Below the pieces are notes generated by a model. That model saw only the letters and a list, made by a program, of their open reading frames with translations. It was not told the origin of the DNA and did not search any database. From the NCBI GenBank assembly GCA_964426675.1, contig CAYRRM010000010.1:20289-84288 (forward strand): DNA of 64,000 bases, in the 5' to 3' direction. Origin of the DNA: DYMC01 sp035406705 (GTDB lineage Bacteria > Verrucomicrobiota > Lentisphaeria > Victivallales > GWF2-50-93). This document shows positions 9,142-17,850 of the stretch, one piece after another; the first letter of the stretch is position 1, and each line of letters starts with the position of its first letter. The position numbers and the translations under genes are program-made.

Positions 9142-10011
9142 TTACTCTATGTTTTGTATTTGTTCTCGAATTTTTTCGAGTTCAGTTTTAAACTCAATGG
9201 TCAGAGGAGAGATTGAACATGGTGTTACTTTTATTGATAATGTTGAAATTTCACGAAATATTTCCTGAACGATAAAGTCAAGTTTTTTTCCTATGGGTTC
9301 GGAGGAGTCTAAGTTTTCTGTTAATTGTTGTAGATGGCTTTTTAAGCGGGTTATTTCTTCAGAGCAATCGCATTTTTCTGCCAAAATCGCAATTTCTTTT
9401 ATAATTCTATCATCATTTGAATCAAGTTCTATTCCCATTGACTTTACTCTTTCGATGAGTATTTTCTTTCTATTTTTCGGGAAATCTTTTGTTTTATTTT
9501 CAATTTGCATAAGAATTTTAAATAGTTTAGCAATTCTTTTTGATATGTCTTTTTGTAGGAAAAGTCCTTCTTTCTTTCTCATGAGGTCTAATTTATTTAA
9601 TGCAGCGGATACCGTAGTTAATATTAATCTGTCGGGATATTGATGATTAAGGTTTTCTTTATTTATGATGTCATAGACTTTTATAATATCAATAAGAGTT
9701 GGGGTGTTTAGTATTTTTAATTTTTTTGAGATTGTTTTAAGAAATTTATGAATGTCTTTGAATTTATTTTCGATATTGTGGTTATTTAAACTAGTATTGT
9801 TTATTGAGGTAAGAGATAATCTGAGAATTACAGTGCCTCTTGAAATCTTTTTAGAGATAAGGTTTTGAAGAGGAAGTTCAAGATGTGGAATATATTCCTG
9901 TGAAGATATTTTTAAGTCAAAGTTTTTCCTGTTAATAGATGAAATATCAACAGAGCAAAGATATTGTTTATCTCTTTTTTCAGCGTGACCATAACCGGTC
10001 ATACTTTTCAT
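9142..10011 (-). CDS. yicC: YicC/YloC family protein
   Basis: A 289-residue soluble protein with the family start MKSMTGYGHAE and the family C-terminal pattern KKLDFIVQEIFREISTLSIK. The known E. coli YicC is an endoribonuclease that acts on small RNA; the family is widespread and often linked to gmk, which is not here. Its ATG overlaps the preceding lipoprotein gene as ATGA, so it is co-translated with it. A one-mismatch copy of the iterated palindrome is at 9380. Confidence 0.9.
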   Translation of the reverse strand: MKSMTGYGHAEKRDKQYLCSVDISSINRKNFDLKISSQEYIPHLELPLQNLISKKISRGTVILRLSLTSINNTSLNNHNIENKFKDIHKFLKTISKKLKILNTPTLIDIIKVYDIINKENLNHQYPDRLILTTVSAALNKLDLMRKKEGLFLQKDISKRIAKLFKILMQIENKTKDFPKNRKKILIERVKSMGIELDSNDDRIIKEIAILAEKCDCSEEITRLKSHLQQLTENLDSSEPIGKKLDFIVQEIFREISTLSIKVTPCSISPLTIEFKTELEKIREQIQNIE

Positions 10012-10412
10012 TTTGTGGCCTCAAGAGATTCTTTATCAACAGAGAAGTCATCAATATTTCTTAAAAAAACATTTTCTGGGTACCAATCATCCATACGAGC
10101 TTCGGATACACCTGAAACTATTAGATATTTTCCTTTTGTTTTTGGAAGTTCCCATACTATCCATATATGGCAGACATCGTTTTTTGATATCTCAGCATTT
10201 CCACTTCTATTTAAGAGTTTTTTTCTATAAATTATTGGTTGACCAAATTTTACTTCAAACCTATCTGCGTCATCGAGGAATGTAAGCTCGGATAGCGCTT
10301 TTTCTCTTGCTTTATGAACGGCCTTATCTTGCCAATTTATAGCGCATGAGGTAGTTAATATTAAAAGTGAGAAAAGGACAGATTTTAATATATTTTCTTG
10401 TAAGTTATTCAT
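10008..10412 (-). CDS. Small lipoprotein behind the ABC transporter
   Basis: About 134 residues from the ATG at 10412. The leader KSVLFSLLILTTSCA ends in a lipobox (LTTSC), so it is a probable lipoprotein. The mature part has a helical stretch followed by beta-type segments (CHIWIVWELPKTKGKYLIVSG) with no motif I know. The frame continues upstream into the permease gene, but the signal peptide fixes the start. It lies between the ABC permease (6 bp gap) and yicC (ATGA overlap). It could be a transporter accessory protein, which is inferred from position only. Confidence 0.6.
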   Translation of the reverse strand: MNNLQENILKSVLFSLLILTTSCAINWQDKAVHKAREKALSELTFLDDADRFEVKFGQPIIYRKKLLNRSGNAEISKNDVCHIWIVWELPKTKGKYLIVSGVSEARMDDWYPENVFLRNIDDFSVDKESLEATK

Positions 10413-10417
10413 TTTTT

Positions 10418-11257
10418 TTAGCCTTTTACAGCTCCAGAAGAAAGCCCTTTTACAAACATTTTCATTGTAAATATAAATATGAGTATCATAGGAATACTGG
10501 CTATTGTATAGCCAGCCATCAGATGTCCCCATTCTTTTATATATTCTGAATCCATTCTGACAAGTCCTACTGCGAGTGTAAGCATTTCATCATCGCGCAT
10601 AACAACCAGAGGGAGTATGTAATCATTCCATAAACCAATAAATTGAAGGATACCGAGGGTTGAGAGAATACTTCCTGACATTGGTAGAACAATATTATAA
10701 ACCTGTTGCAGATGCGATGCTCCGTCAACTTCAGCTGCATCAAAGAGGTCTTGAGGAATATCTTCAATGAAATTTCTCAACACATAAATTTGAATAACCT
10801 GACCACCAGCAACATAGACAATTATAAGAGCCCAGAAGGTATTTAATAAATTCATATTTTTAAGTAAGACGAATAGTGGTATTAAGCTCGCAACATGTGG
10901 CATTAACATTAGAATAAGAAAAAAGTACCAAAAAAATCTTGTTCCTGGCATTCTGAATCGAGCGAAGAAATAAGCGGCATTTATCGTCAGAAAAAATGTG
11001 AATATGATAGAGGTTAATGCTATAAAAATGGTATTAAAGATATATTTTGAAACATTTTTCCATGCTATGGCATAGTTTTCAAAATGAAAGGGGAGGGTAA
11101 ATGCCCACGGATTACCAACAAATTGAGCATTCGTTTTAAAACTTATTGTAATAGTAACATAAAGTGGGAAGAGAGCCATTGAAAGTATTAGAAGAATAAA
11201 TAGATGTTTTGCTATTTCCCATACAATAGAATTAGTTTTATGGCTTTTAAAGAGCAT
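10418..11257 (-). CDS. Sugar-type ABC transporter permease, MalG-like
   Basis: A 279-residue inner-membrane protein with about six transmembrane helices. The EAA loop DAAEVDGASHLQQVYNIVLP, which docks the ATPase, precedes the last helices, and the protein ends in AVKG like other MalG/UgpE permeases. It belongs to the CUT1 carbohydrate uptake family and should pair with the MalF-like permease 1 bp upstream. No ABC ATPase is encoded nearby, so a shared MalK/MsmX-type ATPase elsewhere is likely. Confidence 0.92.
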   Translation of the reverse strand: MLFKSHKTNSIVWEIAKHLFILLILSMALFPLYVTITISFKTNAQFVGNPWAFTLPFHFENYAIAWKNVSKYIFNTIFIALTSIIFTFFLTINAAYFFARFRMPGTRFFWYFFLILMLMPHVASLIPLFVLLKNMNLLNTFWALIIVYVAGGQVIQIYVLRNFIEDIPQDLFDAAEVDGASHLQQVYNIVLPMSGSILSTLGILQFIGLWNDYILPLVVMRDDEMLTLAVGLVRMDSEYIKEWGHLMAGYTIASIPMILIFIFTMKMFVKGLSSGAVKG

Positions 11258-11258
11258 T

Positions 11259-12698
11259 TTATTTCTCCACTCTAAGGTATTTATTATTTATTTCAGTTAA
11301 TGCGAGAATAAAGAAAAATATGATTAACCCTATAGCACATGCATACCCCGCTCTTCCCTCCTGGAATGCAGAACGAAACATAAGGAGTCCTGGAACCATT
11401 AATTTACCATTTGGTCCTCCGTCTACGCCAAAAAGAATCAGGATGTGAGAATATGCCTGCATTGTTCCTATTATCATAAGGACCATATTTATTTTTACTT
11501 GATTCATTATAAGAGGTAATTCAATGTGTAAGAATTTCTGAAGTGGGTTAGCCCCATCGAGATCTGCAGCTTCATAAACGCTTTGTTCGATATTTTGTAA
11601 TCCTGCCAGGTATATTAATACACCTACCACACCGACCCACGGGAATCCCCATAATATTAAAGCTGGAAGAACGAGATGTTCATTGCCTAACCATACTGGC
11701 ATTATACCTTCTCTAAATAGGCCGCCCCATCCCAATGCTTTATCAATGGCAATCAGTATATCCATGCATTTTGTGTATATCAAAATTTTGTTGAATATTC
11801 CTTCATTGGGATTAAAAAAGAACTTCCATATTAGAAGATAGACCATACCAGGTATTATCATTGGAACGACGAAAAAAACTCTGTAAATATAATTCCATTT
11901 TTCGCTTTTTAGTCTGTGTATTACGACTGCTGTTACAATAGAGGGAATCATCTTTACTATGTTAAAGGCAACGAGAATAGCAATGACAGAGAATCCTCCC
12001 CACAGTATTTTGTCTCCTCCGCTGTATTTTCCAAGTGCCCAAAAAGTCAATCCTATTCCCCAGAATGCATGTATAACTTTTGCGCTGTTTGAAACTTCGT
12101 TTTCTTTTAAAGAAGGATAGAGCCATAAAATTGAGGCTGAAATAAGAGCGGAAAATAGCCACGCTGTAATAGAATTTAATCCTATTGTTTTAAGAATAGA
12201 AACACCCAGGAATATAAAAGGTATAGAAATATAAAGCCATTTATTTTCATTTTCGTCTGATAGAAGGAAGTTAAAGATTAAGTATAAGGTAGTGAAAATT
12301 AAAATTCCTGTACCAAGCTCTATTCCATAATTCTGTTTTTCAGACATAGCAAGTTTGTGAAAGAGAAGGGTCATAATGGATATTGCCGGCAGAACGATAC
12401 TGCAAGAAAGCTGAAAAAATTTTCTCCATGGTGAATTCTCATTTTTTGCGGTGCCTATAAGTCCTGCGAAGAACGCAAAGGCAATTACCCAGAGTAAAGG
12501 CTTTCCAAGAAGTCTGTTAAAGTGTTGCATTCCAATGAAGTAGCTGATATCCTCTCCATTCCATCTGTAAAAGGAGTGATATAGAGCATTTAATGCAGGG
12601 TAATAAGAGAATAAAGCAACAAGGAATACACTGGGTAATATAAATGCATATAGAATCCAGTAATATTTTAATTTCCTTGTTTCTATGACTTTTGGCAT
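11259..12698 (-). CDS. Sugar-type ABC transporter permease, MalF-like with extended membrane part
   Basis: A 479-residue polytopic protein. The C-terminal half is a standard MalF-type permease with the EAA loop EAADLDGANPLQKFLHIELP. Between the first helix and the permease core lie about 200 extra residues with around six hydrophobic segments, beginning near LLWVIAFAFFAGLIG. Typical CUT1 MalF-type permeases are about 300 residues; enterobacterial MalF has a large periplasmic loop instead. Here the insertion looks membrane-embedded. The gene lies 12 bp after the solute-binding protein and 1 bp before malG-like. Confidence 0.88.
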   Translation of the reverse strand: MPKVIETRKLKYYWILYAFILPSVFLVALFSYYPALNALYHSFYRWNGEDISYFIGMQHFNRLLGKPLLWVIAFAFFAGLIGTAKNENSPWRKFFQLSCSIVLPAISIMTLLFHKLAMSEKQNYGIELGTGILIFTTLYLIFNFLLSDENENKWLYISIPFIFLGVSILKTIGLNSITAWLFSALISASILWLYPSLKENEVSNSAKVIHAFWGIGLTFWALGKYSGGDKILWGGFSVIAILVAFNIVKMIPSIVTAVVIHRLKSEKWNYIYRVFFVVPMIIPGMVYLLIWKFFFNPNEGIFNKILIYTKCMDILIAIDKALGWGGLFREGIMPVWLGNEHLVLPALILWGFPWVGVVGVLIYLAGLQNIEQSVYEAADLDGANPLQKFLHIELPLIMNQVKINMVLMIIGTMQAYSHILILFGVDGGPNGKLMVPGLLMFRSAFQEGRAGYACAIGLIIFFFILALTEINNKYLRVEK

Positions 12699-12710
12699 TT
12701 TTCCTTCCTC

Positions 12711-14783
12711 TTACTTTTTAATGGATAAAGTGTTATAAACATTGAAAAATTCCTTACTGAAATTATTATCGGATAGATATTTTAATATTTGTTCCATATC
12801 GACGATATGCCGAGGGTAACTGTTTTTAAAACGTAAATAATTTTCCCACGCAGCAGGTAATTTGTTACATGCATCTTTGTATGAAGATTCATCTTTAGCA
12901 AAAGCTAATTTTGCGAGCCATATACTTCTGAGGTAATTTTTATCGGGGGTTTTTTCTATATTGTTTGTTATCTCATTTACATAATCTACTGCATATGCTT
13001 GAGGCATAAGATCGTTCATCTTTTGTAAGTATTCCTCAAGAGAATTTTCTCCTGAAATATAGGGCCAATAAAGTTGATTTTCGATCATATCTGTTCGGCC
13101 TCCCCTTTTAGTGAAACTTAACCACCCCCAATATCCCTCTTCATTTGGTTCAAAAGGTTCAAGAGCTTTTATTGGTCTGGCTCCTTTTATTGAAGGTATC
13201 CATTGTGCCTTGCTATTTAGCTTCTCATTGTTCTGAGGAGTGGTTGCAAATTGTAAAAACTTTATAGCAAGATCAGGATTTTGGCTGTATTTAACTATCC
13301 CGAATCCAAAACCCGTTCCAGAGACTTCTTTTACATTTCCTGCAAAATATTTTCCAAATATCGGATGATTTTTTGGTATTGGAAAGTCGAAAATTCCCAC
13401 ATCAAAGCGCATTCTTTTTTTTATCCCCGCTTTTTCTGCAGGGGATAGTTCATCTACTTTTACAATAATTGGTCTTGACGGTAAGTCACCCTCTGATATA
13501 TCTTGAATTTCTATTCCAACCTTTTCCCATAGGCTTTTGCCATTTGTAGGAATTATTGAAATTCTTCTTTCCAGGGAATCTCGTTCTATTTTCAATTCTA
13601 TTTTTCCTTTTTCTGCAGCAAGCATAATTTCTTTCTCTGCGTCTTTTGCGTTACTAACTTTCTGTCCATTCACTTCTAGTATTATATCTCCAGATGGTTG
13701 ATCTTTAATCTTTTTTATGAAAGAAGAAGCATCCCAGCTTCCTGAAGTTATCATTGCGGCTTTTCCCTGAACAAAGGCAAAACCTGCGTCCATTCTATCT
13801 ATTGACATAAATCCAGGACTGAAATATCTTGAAAGATCCTTCATCAGTTTAAGTGATGCGACATTGTATTCGTCGTTGAAAGTAATTTCACCTTTTATCA
13901 AAGAAATGGCAAATTCCTGCAGAGAAACATATCCATCGAAGTCCTTATCGAGATCAAGAGCTCTCTTAGCAGTTAACATTGATGAATAACGTGGACGAAA
14001 GATTGAAACCTGGTATCTTGATGAAGCAATAGGATCAAGTATAAACTTTGATTTTTTAGGTGGAGAGAGGAACGGGATATATTTATAAATAGGACTGACT
14101 GAATTTAGAAGTTCTTTGTTAAAATTTTCTATTTTTTCATTTTGGTTCTCGGTATATTTATTTATTTTGTCACAAATTTCAAATAGGTGAGTTAAATCTT
14201 TTGGCGGAGCATCAGAGCCTAAAACTTCTTTAAAAATGTCTTTATTATAAAAGATTCTGATTGTAAATCTACTAAAACCAACCCCATAATAATCGAGGAG
14301 CTCGGTTATGTATGTGCTTGCAAGACCATCATGAAATGTATCCATCCAGGGGAGATTTTTCAGATTTGGGTCTTTGCTATTGTAGGGATTAGGTTTTCTT
14401 ATAATATCTCCAAGAGGCATAAAATATCTTCCACAATAATCAACCACGTTAAACATTCCTAATTCAATGAGATCTGGAGCTGTTCTACCTATTAATTGAG
14501 TTGTCACCCATTGGGCATATGCTCGTTCAGTTATAGGAATCTGAACTATATCAACTCCTGGATTTTGTGCCTCAAACTCTCTTGCAAGTTCTTCAATTGC
14601 ATCTCTGACACCAAGTTCGAGTTGCCAGTGAGCGAGTCTTATTACTTTTTTCCCTTCTACAAATCCAGAACCTTTTATTTTATAAACGTTATAAAGAGCG
14701 CCAAGATAACAAAAGGCCAATATTGCAAGTCCAATCATATTGAAGATTGATATTTTTGATTCTATATCCTGTTTCTTATTCAA
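12711..14783 (-). CDS. ABC extracellular solute-binding protein with EF-hand loop and PDZ-like insert
   Basis: About 690 residues. I place the start at the TTG at 14783: it has an AGGAG Shine-Dalgarno 9 bases upstream and overlaps the preceding stop by 8 bp, while ATGs further up lie deep in the upstream gene. A transmembrane anchor (about 13-36) precedes a family 1 sugar-binding protein fold (IRLAHWQLELGVRDAI; LIELGMFNVVDY; AMITSGSWDAS; GIFDFPIPKNHP). Two modules are inserted: a canonical EF-hand loop (DKDFDGYVSLQE, about 279-290) and a PDZ-like segment (about 364-456) whose halves are in swapped order. It should deliver a carbohydrate ligand to the two permeases downstream. The membrane anchor replaces the usual lipid anchor. 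Confidence 0.85.
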   Translation of the reverse strand: MNKKQDIESKISIFNMIGLAILAFCYLGALYNVYKIKGSGFVEGKKVIRLAHWQLELGVRDAIEELAREFEAQNPGVDIVQIPITERAYAQWVTTQLIGRTAPDLIELGMFNVVDYCGRYFMPLGDIIRKPNPYNSKDPNLKNLPWMDTFHDGLASTYITELLDYYGVGFSRFTIRIFYNKDIFKEVLGSDAPPKDLTHLFEICDKINKYTENQNEKIENFNKELLNSVSPIYKYIPFLSPPKKSKFILDPIASSRYQVSIFRPRYSSMLTAKRALDLDKDFDGYVSLQEFAISLIKGEITFNDEYNVASLKLMKDLSRYFSPGFMSIDRMDAGFAFVQGKAAMITSGSWDASSFIKKIKDQPSGDIILEVNGQKVSNAKDAEKEIMLAAEKGKIELKIERDSLERRISIIPTNGKSLWEKVGIEIQDISEGDLPSRPIIVKVDELSPAEKAGIKKRMRFDVGIFDFPIPKNHPIFGKYFAGNVKEVSGTGFGFGIVKYSQNPDLAIKFLQFATTPQNNEKLNSKAQWIPSIKGARPIKALEPFEPNEEGYWGWLSFTKRGGRTDMIENQLYWPYISGENSLEEYLQKMNDLMPQAYAVDYVNEITNNIEKTPDKNYLRSIWLAKLAFAKDESSYKDACNKLPAAWENYLRFKNSYPRHIVDMEQILKYLSDNNFSKEFFNVYNTLSIKK
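13416..13694 (-). other. Circularly permuted PDZ-like domain inside the solute-binding protein
   Basis: The segment opens with GDIILEVNGQKVSNAKDAE (second half of a bacterial PDZ domain) and closes with VGIEIQ...PIIVKVDELSPAEKAGIKK (first half). Joining end to start gives a continuous PDZ pattern AGIKK-GDIILEVNG. On both sides the solute-binding fold resumes (FIKKIKDQ before, MRFDVGIFDFP after). Confidence 0.65.
13914..13949 (-). other. EF-hand calcium-binding loop inside the solute-binding protein
   Basis: These codons encode DKDFDGYVSLQE preceded by D-L, matching the 12-residue EF-hand loop: Asp at 1, 3 and 5, Gly at 6, Val at 8, Ser at 9, Glu at 12. All coordinating positions are present. 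Confidence 0.75.
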
Positions 14784-15690
14784 TTTTACTCTCTCCTGAT
14801 TCAATTTTTTCACCAGATAACTCTTCAGCTTTCTTTTTTGCAAAAAAAGCCTTTTCATTTGAGTTACATTCATTATAGAATCGCCTATAAAATTCAATTG
14901 CAGTTTTCTTATCTTTTGTAATTAATTCAGAAATTCTAGCGATTCTGAAATAAGCATTTGCTTTCATAGGGAAACTTGTTGGTCCGTAATAGGAGTATAA
15001 TTTAAGATATTCAACGGTAGACTTATAGTCTGAATTCAAAAAACTGAATTCAGCTAATTGAGAGCACATTACTGGAACGAGCAAAATATCTTCTTTTGGA
15101 GCATCTTTGGTAAGAGAGGACAGATATTTTTTTAAATTTTCATGGGCTTTTAACGATTTTTCATCTCTAAAATCATCTGAAGCCAGTGCTGCCCTTGTGA
15201 GAAGGGAATCCTGCCTGAACACATCTGTAGGATATTCAAGATCTAAGATTGCCCAGATTTCATCTGCTTTACCTCTGAAATTTTTACTATCAGATTGACT
15301 CCCAGATAATAATGATAAGTGCATAAAAGCTTCCGCTTTCATTGCTAGAAAAAATGGTCTTAGACGATCTGATTTTTCTATTATCGAAAGGGCTTCATCG
15401 TAGATTTTTATTGCCTCTAAATAATCATCTGAACTTACATTACTTCTCTTTCCAAACTGTAAACAGAATGCAATACCAGTGAGAGCTTCGCATTTTTCCT
15501 GTTTTGTTTTTGCTAATTCTGACGCCTTTTGAAAGAGTATCTTTGCCTTATTTATCTCTTTAAAACCATATTCGCTCCACGCATTGCTTATAGTGTTTTT
15601 GAAGTCATCGTCAGAGAAAGCATGAAAACATAGAAGACAAAAAACGCAGATCACAAAAAATTTAACTTTTTGTTCATTTAAAAATTTCAT
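14776..15690 (-). CDS. Exported TPR-like repeat protein
   Basis: A 304-residue protein with a signal peptide (KFFVICVFCLLCFHAFS) followed by helix-rich repeats of tetratricopeptide type, for example AWSEYGFKEINKAKILFQKA, YLEAIKIYDEALSIIEK and FRIARISELITKDKKTAIEFYRR. TPR arrays mediate protein-protein contacts in the periplasm. It precedes, and overlaps by 8 bp, the solute-binding protein gene, so a supporting role for that transporter is possible but not shown. Confidence 0.75.
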   Translation of the reverse strand: MKFLNEQKVKFFVICVFCLLCFHAFSDDDFKNTISNAWSEYGFKEINKAKILFQKASELAKTKQEKCEALTGIAFCLQFGKRSNVSSDDYLEAIKIYDEALSIIEKSDRLRPFFLAMKAEAFMHLSLLSGSQSDSKNFRGKADEIWAILDLEYPTDVFRQDSLLTRAALASDDFRDEKSLKAHENLKKYLSSLTKDAPKEDILLVPVMCSQLAEFSFLNSDYKSTVEYLKLYSYYGPTSFPMKANAYFRIARISELITKDKKTAIEFYRRFYNECNSNEKAFFAKKKAEELSGEKIESGESKIE

Positions 15691-15738
15691 AGTCCTCTTA
15701 ATTTATAGTTTTTAATAATAAAATCAAATTCAATAGGA

Positions 15739-17499
15739 TTAATTTATTCTACCAAAACGTTTTTTCAGTTCATTTAGGGAGATATTTATTATTGTAGGCC
15801 TTCCGTGTGGACAGCAGAAAGGCATTTCACATTTTGATAGCATTTGAATTAAGTTTTCTATTTCAGGTAATTCCAATTTATCCTTTGCTTTTACAGCAGA
15901 GGAGCAAGCTTTTTTTGCTATGTCGATATAAGTAGGTTTTTGAAGACCTTCTGAAGTTAAATTATCTATTATGTCGTGAAGAAAGTTGCTTAAATTTTCT
16001 TGAGGGAACACTTCTGGGATTGAATGAACGATTATTGTATTACCACCAAAATCTTCTAATTCGAACCCTAAAATTTCAAATTGAGATAAATTTTTTCTTA
16101 TAAATTCAGTTTCAGCTCCTGAAAATTCAATGGTTATCGGAATAAGTAGCTTTTGTATACGGGGATTTGAACTGTTATCAGGATTAGTTAGTGATTCAAA
16201 GATTATTCTTTCATGGGCAGCATGTTGGTCTATAATTAGAAGTCCATCATTGGTTTCTGCCAGAATATATGTGTCCATTAAAGTTCCGAATATTTTGAGG
16301 TTTGGAAATCTATTATTTTCAACGTTTATTTCTGGTATTTCTGGTTTTTTTTGAGAGAAATTGTTATCTTCTAAAGGAATTTTATGAAAATCTGGCAGGA
16401 AACTGTCTTTTGTTTGAATTCTTTCATCTTTTGGTATATATGATATTGAAGATGCATCAAGAAGTTGTTTTAGTGGAAGAGGGGTATTTATACTGATTGC
16501 AGGTGATTGTGAAATTCTGAGAGACTCTCTTAGAGCTTTTTCTACAACTTTTCTGAAGAGGAGAGGTTCTCTGAATTTTACTTCTCTTTTTGCGGGATGA
16601 ACATTTACATCGACACGTACTGGGTTTGTCTTTATAAATAATATTACTGGAGGGTATTTTCCCTGAGGAAGAAGGGAATAATAAGCATCTTTTATTCCCG
16701 CAAAGATTACATTTGATTCTGCAGGGCGTTTATTAATATAAATTCTTTGTTCTCTTCTTGAAGTCCTGTAAAATCCGTGTTTTGCTGTAAAGCCTTGAAC
16801 TTCAATACCTTCTTCTTCATACTCTACTGGAATCAGGTTTTGAAAGTATGTTCTTCCGAAAAATTCAGTTATTCTTGACTTTAGATCATTTGATGCAAGA
16901 GAAGAGAATATAAGCTTACCATTAGAATGATATTCAAAATAGACTGTAAAATTTGCGATTCCAATTGTATATAATAATTCAAGGATATGTTTTTCTTCTA
17001 CCTGGGGAGAACTTAGAAATTTTCTTCTTGCTGGAACATTGAAAAATAATTCCCTTACAGTAACTTCTGTTCCTTCCGGGCAGCCAGTAGGTTTTGATTC
17101 AATGAGCTTTCCTCCGTTAACAAAAATTTCTGTTCCCTCTTTTGAATCGTGAGTTCTAGTTCTGAGTCGGAATTTTGATACTGAGGCAATACTTGGTAGA
17201 GCTTCTCCGCGAAATCCGAATGTTTGTATGGTATTCAGATCTTCTGCAGCAGTGATTTTGCTTGTGGCGTGAGGTTCAATACATAAAAGAGCATCATCGG
17301 CTGACATCCCACAACCATTGTCAGTCACTGATATGAATTTTACTCCTGCACCTTCAACAATAATATTTATCCTATTTGATTGAGCATCAAGGGAATTTTC
17401 AATTAATTCTTTTAGTACAGACGCCGGTCTCTCTATAACTTCTCCAGCTGCTATTTTGTTTATTATTGGATCCGGTAGAATTATAATTTTATTTGCCAT
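15739..17499 (-). CDS. mutL: DNA mismatch repair protein MutL
   Basis: A 586-residue GHKL ATPase of mismatch repair. N-terminal motifs are ERPASVLKELIENSLDAQ (catalytic Glu and Mg-binding Asn), DNGCGM and TFGFRGEALPSIASVS. The C-terminal domain has the endonuclease motif DQHAAHERIIFE (DQHA-X2-E-X4-E, about residues 420-432), CSSAVKAKDKL and CPHGRP. This is therefore an endonuclease-type MutL, as in bacteria without MutH. mutS is not in the window. The MIF-like gene is 3 bp upstream. Confidence 0.96.
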   Translation of the reverse strand: MANKIIILPDPIINKIAAGEVIERPASVLKELIENSLDAQSNRINIIVEGAGVKFISVTDNGCGMSADDALLCIEPHATSKITAAEDLNTIQTFGFRGEALPSIASVSKFRLRTRTHDSKEGTEIFVNGGKLIESKPTGCPEGTEVTVRELFFNVPARRKFLSSPQVEEKHILELLYTIGIANFTVYFEYHSNGKLIFSSLASNDLKSRITEFFGRTYFQNLIPVEYEEEGIEVQGFTAKHGFYRTSRREQRIYINKRPAESNVIFAGIKDAYYSLLPQGKYPPVILFIKTNPVRVDVNVHPAKREVKFREPLLFRKVVEKALRESLRISQSPAISINTPLPLKQLLDASSISYIPKDERIQTKDSFLPDFHKIPLEDNNFSQKKPEIPEINVENNRFPNLKIFGTLMDTYILAETNDGLLIIDQHAAHERIIFESLTNPDNSSNPRIQKLLIPITIEFSGAETEFIRKNLSQFEILGFELEDFGGNTIIVHSIPEVFPQENLSNFLHDIIDNLTSEGLQKPTYIDIAKKACSSAVKAKDKLELPEIENLIQMLSKCEMPFCCPHGRPTIINISLNELKKRFGRIN

Positions 17500-17502
17500 C
17501 GG

Positions 17503-17850
17503 CTAAAAGGTACTGCAATTCCATCCCCAATCAGAAGGTGAGATATTAGTGAAATTTATATAAACAGCAGAGGGAGAAATATTCAATTCTTCTCTAAGAA
17601 GAGAACAAATTTTTTGGCTTAACTTCTTATTAATTTCTGGAGAAAATCCTCCTATTCCCTTGACTTCTACAAAGGCGCAAGGAGTAATTTTCCCTCCTAT
17701 TGCAGTGAAAAATTTATCTCTTATGATGCTCATTACATATGATTCTGGTTTTCCCATGGTTTCCGCGCAAATTTTTGATGCCTTAAGGGAAATTTTTTCT
17801 TTTTTTTCTTCGGTCAAATCACCGTTGCATTCAATTTTTATCAATGGCAT
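17503..17850 (-). CDS. MIF-family tautomerase homologue
   Basis: A 115-residue protein aligning by eye over its whole length with macrophage migration inhibitory factor: start MPLIKIECN with the catalytic Pro after the initiator Met, then KPESYVMSII, FTAIGGKITPCAFVEVKGIG, and the end SPSAVYINFTNISPSDWGWN. MIF-family proteins are trimeric and have keto-enol tautomerase activity on phenylpyruvate or dopachrome; the bacterial role is not known. This is the long MIF/D-DT type (about 115 residues), not the 60-residue 4-oxalocrotonate type. It lies between mutL and an exported protein gene, overlapping the latter by 20 bp. Confidence 0.85.
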   Translation of the reverse strand: MPLIKIECNGDLTEEKKEKISLKASKICAETMGKPESYVMSIIRDKFFTAIGGKITPCAFVEVKGIGGFSPEINKKLSQKICSLLREELNISPSAVYINFTNISPSDWGWNCSTF

